From: Lepisosteus oculatus
Taxonomy: Eukaryota > Chordata > Actinopteri > Semionotiformes > Lepisosteidae
Length of the DNA stretch: 64,000 bases
NCBI RefSeq assembly: GCF_040954835.1
Contig: NC_090711.1
Span: forward strand, 751,501 to 815,500
Reading direction: 5' to 3'
A model generated the notes under the pieces. It was given only the letters and a program-made list of their open reading frames with translations, was not told the DNA's origin and did no database searches. Numbering within the stretch: position 1 is the stretch's first letter; each line of letters opens with the position of its first letter. Shown here in pieces: positions 55,331-64,000 of this stretch. The translations under genes and the position numbers were made by a program.

Positions 55331-58300
55331 ACAGCACATGGTGCCGAGACCAGCTCACCAGAAGCTAGTGATGGGTAATGTCATTATTGTGCCGAATGAA
55401 TTAATTGCTTAAAAAAACTGACTGCGATGCTAAGTAGATCTCCATTATGACCAGCTATTTATTAGCATCTGCTCGTATTGTCCCCAAAAGAACAATGGCA
55501 TCCAAGATAATTACTGTCAGTGCTAGCACTGTAACAGCTAATTTATACAGCTAGACTGCCTAGCTTACTGTAGTGTTCGTTTCCAACAGGACAGTGTCAA
55601 AGTCCGCAAAGGTTGGACACAGCTGCCTTATCTTCTGTATCCAAAGTGTCCCGTGGCATTTATAAGCCAGTTAAGCAAGGCATGAAAACATCATAATAAG
55701 GCAGATTAAAAATGAGGAATTTGTATTGCTTGTTTGGTTGCTAGCTGGTAGTTGGTCGCCCAGCTATTTCCGTTGAGGATCCTGAAAACTGCTTTGGCAG
55801 GACAAGTTGTACCACACCCCTTATTCTGCATACAGCTCAGCCTTATTTCCTGGATGTGGTCTTCTGATGCTACACAAGGTATCCCAGTGCTGGAAAGTGC
55901 AGCCCTTTGCCCAGTATGCATGCCTGTCACCCTTCTCACCCACAGTGTTTGCGCAGGGTCTCTGTTGACCTGCGGTTAAGGGCTGAAGAGGAGGACGTGC
56001 AGTGTTGGAGCTGTGTTGACACTGTGGTTTTACTGTGGTGTTAACACAGTGGCATTAGTGAGACCTGTCGGTCGACGTATCTTCGATGCCAACCAGATTG
56101 ATACATCTGTCGAGCGTTAAAATTGTTCAGCACTTGACTTGTTAACATTTGCAAGCAACCACAGCCATATGAATTCTAATTCAAAGTCCGATAAAAATCA
56201 TAATAAATGTAGTGATTGATAGCAATGTAAACGCTGATAAAGGCTGCATGGCCACTGGTTTAAATAATAAAAGCAAATGATGACAAGTTTCCTGCCTCCA
56301 ATGCATTTTCACCACATTTTATACCAAGTTTTTTTTTCTAAGTTATTTTGTTTCCTGTTGTGAAAGTGATTTTCATTGTCTGGGAATGTAGCTCCTTTCT
56401 CTTCTCAAACCGCTTTCCACCTCCTTTCATATTTACAGCACTAGTGTCTGGTTGTGCTTTAGATAAATATTTCATATACAACTTTGTTGTTAAGCAAACA
56501 GTTTTACATGAAACTGCAGCATAAATCATGTATAACCTTTGTGTTTTCAAGCACAGCTTCCTGGAAGATCAGATTTTTGTGATAAGCAAAGAGGCTCAGC
56601 GTATTCCAGCTACAGATTGCTTTGCTACATGATTAGTTTTTTCAGTAGAACTTGTAGAAAGCATTTTGCTCCTTTTCATGTGCAAGCACTGATAAATTAC
56701 TTGTAACAAGGGCTTTCTTTTTTCCTGTGACACATCCCAAATGTTTGGTTTTGCACATAGCTGTCGGATGAAGTTTGGGTTTTTTTTGTCTTCAAGAATA
56801 ACGCGATTTCCCTCTTCCTTAGCCAGAGAAGATCAGAAATACTGTGTAAACCTGACAAGACATGAAAAAATCAGCCATGGGGAACAGAGTCAGGCTAACG
56901 TCAAAGTTTCAGCAGCATGGCACCTGTCTACCATGCGATTGGGCATAAATGGGGTTCTGATTGAGGTTTTCTAAGCAAGCCGATGTAGCTGTGATGTAGC
57001 TTTTCCAAGGGGAAAAGAGAAAAACAGTCTAAGATCTCAGACAGCAGAAAAATTAGTCTCCCGTTTCTTCAACGAATCCCGCCTTTGCTACAGTTGATGG
57101 CTCAGCTTTGCCACATCGTTCCGCAGGTGGTGCCACGCTCGGCCCGCTCCGCACTGTCCTTCTCCAGGACGTCAGCCGACTGTTCTCTGTTCTTACCGCG
57201 GTGCTTGTACCCCAGGTACATTGTAAATGGGATCTCTTTTATTTGCGTGTGGTAGGTGCTCTATGCACTCATTCTGGATTTTCTGAAAGAGGAATGGCTG
57301 AGCTGGAAACTGCGTGGAGAAGGCGCGTCCTGCACAAATGCTCATGTGAAGAGCTGTGAAAGGGGCCTGAACTGGGGCCCCTCCTCCACCATAACCCAGT
57401 CGGAGCCTGTGAACCACATGCAGGGGCCCCAGTGAGCTACCAGGGATTGCCTCTGTGAGCGCAGAATTGCACAGGCTTAGAGTGTTGCAAGAGAAGTCTC
57501 TTTCCAGAGCTTGATGGAGCACAGCGCTTTGTGACGCCATCGAGCCTTGCATTCCTCGAGTTGGGCTTGGAGCAGCTCCGGTCCACTGGGAGTCCTAACT
57601 TGTCAGACTCCGCTACCGTCGCGCCACGCTGGGAAGCTGTTGACCCTGTTGAAATTTCCCGCCGTGTTGCTCTTTTGTCTGTATTTATCCTTCTCCTTCG
57701 GATGTGTATGAACCACAGCGCTTGATTTTGTAAAAGCTTAATCGGAAGGAGGCGTATGTCACAGTTCCAGCCTAGAAAGCAATATCTGTGGGCTGCAAAG
57801 GCCACAACCAGGAGCTGCTGTTTCCCCATCGGCCAATAATTTAATTTAGATCCGGGAAAGCAGCTAGTACCTTGACTTATCATATATTGCACTGTGATGC
57901 TGTTTGAAATGTCAGGCTAGTCTCAAGGTATCTTCACAGAGCTTTCTGTTCCTTCAGCTGTTGCAGCTTCTCTTAATTTATCTCCACAGTTGGCGAGCAT
58001 CCTGCTGTCTGGTTATAATGCTTCTCTTCGGAGACTGGAGTTCTGGATGAGCTATATGTTATACTGTAACTAATGATTAGACGCACTTTCTTTTCCATTC
58101 GCACAGGTCAGCTGGACGCCCGATTAATGGCATTCCTTGTTAAAAATAAGAAGCAGGGGCAGTTCAGTGCTCATATTTTGGGATTTGACTGCCACGGCTC
58201 TCTCCTTAAATATTACTGCAGCGTGGAACATTTCAGGACACTAAAAAGAGCAGCAGGAGGATTTCTTTGCAAAACTGTTGGTATTTCTTAAATCAGTGAG

Positions 58301-61300
58301 GATTTGTGTTGTATAAAGGTTCTGGCATCTGAGTGGCTTATTGATATTGATTGACATTTAAAAAATTAAGATTATTTTACTTTTCAAGCAGAAATTTGCA
58401 GCCGAACATTTTTGTTTTGAATACAAACAAAATGATTCAAAAATCGCTTTTACTTTTTCTCTTTCCAAAGATGGTGACTGTTGTGCCTGCTGGGCCTATG
58501 GCCCTGGTTGTGAGTGAAGCCTCTTTGAACTCTGATTGGGTGTTCCTTCTCTGTCAGGTCTCTGGTATGGTGGTGCCCGAGCTGGCAGTACTGTAGGAGT
58601 CTCTCAACTCAATTGTAAAACTTCTCAGGGGATTTATAGGTAACTGTACCTTTTAATGAAGCTGATAACTTGTGCATTCAACTATAAAAGATCTTATCCT
58701 ATATGTCTGCTTTAGAAACTAATTAGGTTAATTGTTTAATTGACTGCTCGGGTTGGAGCATAAGCCAGATGACACAGGGTTTGATGCCACTGTTTTAAAG
58801 GCTCCCTTAATTTTCCATCTGCTAAACATCATGATGTGCTAAATTGGTTCAATTAAGGAAATTAATTGAGAGCCCGGAATGAAAACCAGGACACCATCCA
58901 TCCCCTGAGGGATGGAGTTGTGCAGTGAAACCAAGCAATAAAAAAAAAAATCAAAAGAATTTTGAATTCTCCTTGGAATTTTCTGTTTGTTCTGATTTTC
59001 TTTTATTAATACAAGATTATTTTAAAAGGATTATGAGTGTGTATATATTTTGTGTGCATCTGTTCTTTCAAATAGGATCAAAGGCAGTGTAAAGTAGTTG
59101 TTCTTGGCTGTCAGTGCAAGCAGATCACCAAGCCCCTCACACTCTGCCTCGCATCCTTCGAGCTTTGACACGCAGTGCCTTCCTCCCCAATTGAAACCCA
59201 GCAGGTGGGCGTTTATCTTCTTAAATCCCACCTGGCATCTTTTTAAACCCACAGTTGCTGCAGGCAAAAATATTCCATGTAGCATTAATCCATAAAATAC
59301 ACCCACTGCCATTGTTATTAATTATTAAGCCGTGAGGTTAAATTGGATACAGAGATGACTCATGCACAGAGATCTTAAGAACTATTTACTATCACACACA
59401 CGCTGCATATGTACTGTATCTATTTCAAATCCCCAGAGATTGATTTCTTTCTTATATCATTTATGTGCAAAGGCTGTTGTGCAGTTTTACTTTCATGGGA
59501 TGTTAAAGGTCTGTTCCTGGTAGGCACCTGTCATGCAGCCCATAAGGAAGTCTGAGAATGATTAATATCTGGAGAGTGAAACTGTGCTAGGAGAATACCT
59601 TCAAATCTGAGGGAGGCTAGCTGAGGGGTCTAGAAGGAACAAGATCAGGGGTTAATGCCCAAAGGTCTCTGCTAAAGTTCTGGGGAGTCTTGACAGCATC
59701 TTGCCCTGTGAAACAGCTGCTTTTTTTAGGGTGCTCTTCACCAGAGTTGCGGCCCAGTTTGACCGCATACACCAGATTTCAGTCTTTGTCTGGAAAGACC
59801 TCACAATGTTTTTGAAACTGTAAACAAAATATTTTCTAGGTTGTCTTAGTTGGGTCGTTTGTGCTAAACCCATTTTAATTGCATTCTGAGCACACCCGCT
59901 CATCCATAGCAATTGGACGTTGCTCAGCAGTGAGCAGCTCACAGCAGCTTTCCTTTAATTCTGACAGCAGTGCAAGTGCATTGCAAGCATGCAGCTAGCG
60001 CCCTGCTGGCCTGCTGTGTTGGCATCATACCGCTTGGCCACCTTTATTCTGGCCATAAAATAAATCAAATGAAGGCTTGTTTGCCAGCAGGAGAGAGTGC
60101 AGAGGTGGGTCCTTGGCTGAGCCTTTCATCTTACTAACATACAGCAGGAAAAGGCTTGCACCCCCCTGCCTCACACACTCTTCTCTCTCCGCACTTGAAT
60201 TTTGCAGATCAGTACCAGCACAAAAGCTTTTCAGATTAAGAACCCCACCAGCGGGTGTGCGGGTGGACTTCATTATTATTCATGTGAAGAGAAATAGTCC
60301 ACAAAGGGACAGTAAATCCTGGCAAACAGCAGTTGTGGGGACATCTCCCACTATGTTAATATAAATACTTGTTTTGGGTCAACAATCACTCCATGCTGAT
60401 TTTTCAGCACGTGAGTGGCGTTTCTGGATAAATATAGTGACCTTCCATGCATATGGGATTTCAGACATACTGTACTTTATCTCCTCTGCAGTAGTGGCAT
60501 TGGTGGCTATCTATGAATCAGCTTTTATAGCACCTTTACTTTCCAGTAATATATCGCGTGCATCTCCCTCACAGTAGAGACTCAAACTGAACTTTGTGTT
60601 CTTTCTCTTGACTCGGTGAGTGCAGATCACCCCGTTGAGGCTTTGATTAATAAGGTTCTTTTCACATTCCAATGGATCCGTTTAGTTTTCAGATGATTTA
60701 TTTAAGTGTCTTCTGAAGAAGCAAGATACCGTAGCTCACATTTGCTCATGTTAACCACTAAACTATAGAATCTGCGTGCACTTAGCTTATCACTGTAACA
60801 CAGCCCATTAATCACCACAGCTGTGGGAATATTATAAATGAGAAATTAATAATTACAGTTAAAAGTAGCAAAGCCATTGCCTTCCCACAAATCAGGACCA
60901 TACATTATGGAAAGCAAAACCTATTGTTTAACTGCATTGTGTGAAATCTTGTACTGCAAGACAAGTAAAAGGTGTGGCTTCAAACCCGAGGTCACTCGAG
61001 TTCATATTATATTATAGTTTATGCTATAATAGGCAAATTCCAGGCCTTCTCTGTGGTATTGTTTGTCCAAAAAGTTAATAAAGTGCCCCTAGGAAGACAC
61101 TCCTGGGGTACTGTTGAGCTGGAAATTAGATGAACAGAGACAGACTGTGTAGTGTGACAGGAAGCCGGGTTCTGTAATAAGAGTTCAGTAAAACAATACT
61201 GACTTGTTGTCTGGTGTGTTTAATTTTATATCTTACTATTGGATTTTTCTATTCCCATTCACAAGTATCCTCCTTCAGATCCGTAACTATTTATAAAATT

Positions 61301-63324
61301 TGTCTTCAGCCACTGGGAAAAAAAGACTTCATTGTTTTTTGAAGGTCGGTTTCTAAGACAATTGCTAAGCATCAATGTGCTGTTAAACTGATATTCCTAA
61401 ATATCACTGTGCAGTCATTCCATTATAATGTCATACTTCTCCTTTGGTAAATTTCAAAATACCCCCTTTGTAAACGTCAGTATAATATTATAATACAGTA
61501 ATTGGCAGTAAATTACAATTAACGAATTAATCATTTAGTATATTAGTAGATGGTTACTCTAATGTGCGGACTGTGAAGCAGGAGATTAAGATGTGTAGCT
61601 ACACGACATAGATTTGTGTATTTTGACCAGTTGCCTATGAAGAGTGTTGCTTGTAGAAAACTCCCTCAGTGGTGCTGAGGTCTTTAGTTTCTCCTTGTCA
61701 CTGTATTAAGTGCACCGTATGATATGAGCAAAGGCAGCTTCCAGCCTCAACCCTCTAAGCAGCTGACAGTACAGCTTAATGTGGTGTGATCAAAATCCAC
61801 TGCATTAGGCATTCAGGAAAGTTTGATGTTCCTGAAACCTCTTCCCTTTCTTCAGTATTGGAGTCTGCAAGTATGACAGGCATGGATCTGGGGGGGACTT
61901 CAGGTATTTATACCATCATTGGCTTTTTAGGTAAGGATTTCACTATTTAGAAAAAAGAAAATGAGCTTGGTGACCTCACAGACGTGTAGGACATCACACT
62001 GTTGCTCTGACTGTTTTCTGATTAAGCTTGATTGCTGTTGCCCTCTGTCCTCCCAATACACATGCATATTTCTTCTTTGTTTAGTAGTTTTTTTTAACTT
62101 GAATATGGACTGCGGCTGGCAAATGGAGCTGTGACTTAGGAAGATGTCAGGTGTCCTTCATAGTAGTTTTCACATGTTTAAACATCTGCAGTGTAGGGTT
62201 TTTTGTTTGTGCCTTATCTTTGTCCCTGAGCAGTGGGGATTCACAACAGATTATTTCTTCTGAATGACATTTTTTAAAAAGGGGATTTCTGTCACTTGAC
62301 ACAAGTATCTGTTTTTACAGGCCTTATGGATATCCGTTAATAATGTGCAAATGCTTTTTCAAACATCAACAATGCAGAACATATGATCCTATCATACATG
62401 ATGTTCAAAAACATTGTAGTATCATCTTTGGAAGGCTCTGCATGCTCGTGATGCATGTAAGCTTTCAAAATCTCATATTTTAAATAGCTTTTAAATATGA
62501 TTTTAATCCCCCCCAAAATAAAAATAATCCAGGTTCTGTTTTTTGATCTTTGAAAAATTGTTTCTTTAGGGATTTAAACAGGCATATCTGTGCTGATAGT
62601 GTGTCTTAATTTTTAATTAAGTACCCTTGACTGACACCTGCATTAACCCGTAAAATGTTCTTTGGCAGAACTGAATGCAGACCTTTTGTTTTGTGGCACT
62701 ACGTGTGGCCTACGGCAGACAGGATGAAACATAATCCTGAGCTTAATGCTTTCCCAAAAACACGTCTTGACAAGAACTCACATTTTACTTCCTGTTCTGA
62801 GAAGGATATTTCGCTGCTGCTGTAAAAAAATAATCTTAATGCATGCAATCTTTACATTTGGGTAAATTGCACTTCAAATTGATTTTATACTTATTTCAAC
62901 CTTTGTGTTTTTCTGTCAGCCTGCCTGAAAAGAGCCCTGTTTGCTTTTATAATCCATTGAGGACTGATGCCATGCAATGAGGTCCATTGGTTTCATGCAA
63001 ACAATTCAGCTTTTGAGGATGACTTTGTCCTGTTATTATTAAATATGTCAGAATTAATTCATTCAAGGTGGGTGAAATGAATAAATAAATATTTCGCATC
63101 AGTGAAAGTCTCTGAGTAGTTTGAAGTAAGGATAGAATTGTTTCATATCAGGAATAGTTGATAATGAATGTCACACATGGGGTCTCGGAGTGAAATGGTG
63201 CCTTGGTGACTTTGTGTGAACAGTGAGGTTACTGGGTAATGTAAGATATAAAAAACAGGTTTATTGTTGCATAATTTGTTGTAAGACTCTTGAGCTCTTG
63301 CTGCTAGTGCAGACCATGTGTAAT

Positions 63325-63950
63325 TAGTGGAGTACCACAGGTATCCCTACTAGGATACCTCTGCTCTTCTAATTCTTTCTTATTCTCTGATTTAGATAAA
63401 ATTCAAGACTGGGTAAACTCCTGGCAAATGACATTTTAATGTAGTTGTTAAAATTGACAAATTTTATGGGATATTATGTTAAAATTGTTTAATGAACAAG
63501 TTAGGCCTCATTTAGAATATAGTGTACAGCTTTGGTTACAATTTCATACTGCTCCTTTGGAATCAGTCCAGATCACAGCAATCAAATATATTCAGGGCTT
63601 AAGGGAATATTCTGAGCTAAAATGCTGAAAGAACTGAGTCTTTGTGGTCTTGATCAGAGTAGTGCCAGGGGACCGGATACAAGTATTCAAAATCCAGAAA
63701 TACATTGGCAAAGTCACCCAAGCAGACTTCTTCAGAATGAATATTGACACATGAACCAAAGGACACAAGTGGGAGCTACTCAGAAGTGAATTTAAAGCCG
63801 AGAACAGGAGGCACATTATTTCCCAAGGGGTTGAGAGAGTGTGCAACCAGCTGCCCAGCCCTTGTGGTGAAATATATACTCTGGCTTCTGACAAGAAATG
63901 GTAGCCCTCTTGTTTGTAACTGTTTTTCTGTTTCTCCTTTATCACAATAA
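63325..63950 (+). mobile_element. decayed CR1/L2-like LINE, 3' part of ORF2
   Basis: Frames in order read SGVPQVSLLG, DKIQDWVNSWQMTF, RPHLEYSVQLWLQFHTAPLE, SVQITAIKYIQGLREYSEL, then TKGHKWELLRSEFKAENRRH and NQLPSPCGEIYTL. These are the known signatures of the LINE RT palm (GVPQGS), WQM.F, RPHLEYA, the ATK.I..LR block and the C-terminal TRGH...F..R..NLPS end. The part between RT palm and WQM is deleted, and stops break the frame. Confidence 0.8.
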
Positions 63951-64000
63951 TAGGCCTATTTTGAGAAGTTTTAAGTAATTTGCATGCACATATACATTAC

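Larger units (their letters stand above)
39450..64000. other. gene desert with decayed repeats
   Basis: About 24.5 kb without a recognisable coding exon on either strand. It contains the hAT MITE, two LINE remnants and one SINE; the rest is AT-rich non-repetitive sequence, including candidate regulatory blocks at 45.3 and 55.0 kb. The interval 41930-42400 shows loosely repeated inner pieces and may be another old mobile element, not identified. Confidence 0.5.

Noticed and set aside
57437-57892. 151-codon minus-strand open frame
   Set aside because: No recognisable domain; overlapping open frames exist on both strands.
59990-60012. CTCF-like CCAGCAGGGCGCTAG on the minus strand
   Set aside because: One base of the GGC core is missing.
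1-64000. CRISPR arrays, operons, phage or plasmid features
   Set aside because: The window is vertebrate nuclear DNA with spliced genes; no regularly spaced repeats or prokaryotic signals were seen.

Overview
The window is nuclear DNA of a vertebrate, most probably a ray-finned fish. It holds one complete protein-coding gene with 22 exons and consensus GT-AG introns, a CpG-rich TATA-less promoter, fish-type tRNA-derived SINEs, decayed CR1/L2-like LINE pieces, and long AT-rich non-coding stretches. The gene is single-copy in the window and lies among many small old repeats. The SINE types and the compact introns suggest a slowly evolving non-teleost fish such as a gar or bowfin, but this is a guess from repeat character, not a measurement.

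Layout. Positions 1-1890 are upstream flank, with a tRNA-derived SINE (303-643) and a palindromic candidate poly(A) site (1109-1132). Positions 1895-2830 are a CpG island with the promoter and first exon of rbl1. It carries a consensus E2F site, a YY1-type site and a ZNF143-type site. Positions 2071-14405 hold rbl1, which encodes p107 (retinoblastoma-like 1). I could join all 22 coding exons without a frame break into a 1068-residue protein. Positions 14406-about 16345 are the 3' UTR, ending at an AATAAA signal. Positions 16346-64000 are gene-poor: I found no convincing coding exon there in either strand. This part holds decayed LINE, hAT-MITE, foldback and SINE copies, several CTCF-like motifs, a CpG-rich stretch (about 33.9-39.2 kb) with a strong island at 38.54-38.84 kb, and AT-rich blocks that look like candidate conserved non-coding elements.

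Function. p107 is a pocket protein that binds E2F4/E2F5 and the MuvB core (DREAM complex) to repress cell-cycle genes in G0/G1. It also binds cyclin A/E-CDK2 through a spacer RxL motif. The visible sequence keeps both pocket halves, all four residues that contact LxCxE ligands in RB, the spacer cyclin-binding motif and the C-terminal tail. The E2F site in its own promoter fits the known E2F-dependent control of this gene.

No clearly new system was found. The most useful leads are the CTCF-like motif series downstream of rbl1, the unassigned CpG island at 38.5 kb inside a gene desert, a foldback repeat family carrying poly(A) signals, and the palindromic poly(A) signal upstream of rbl1.
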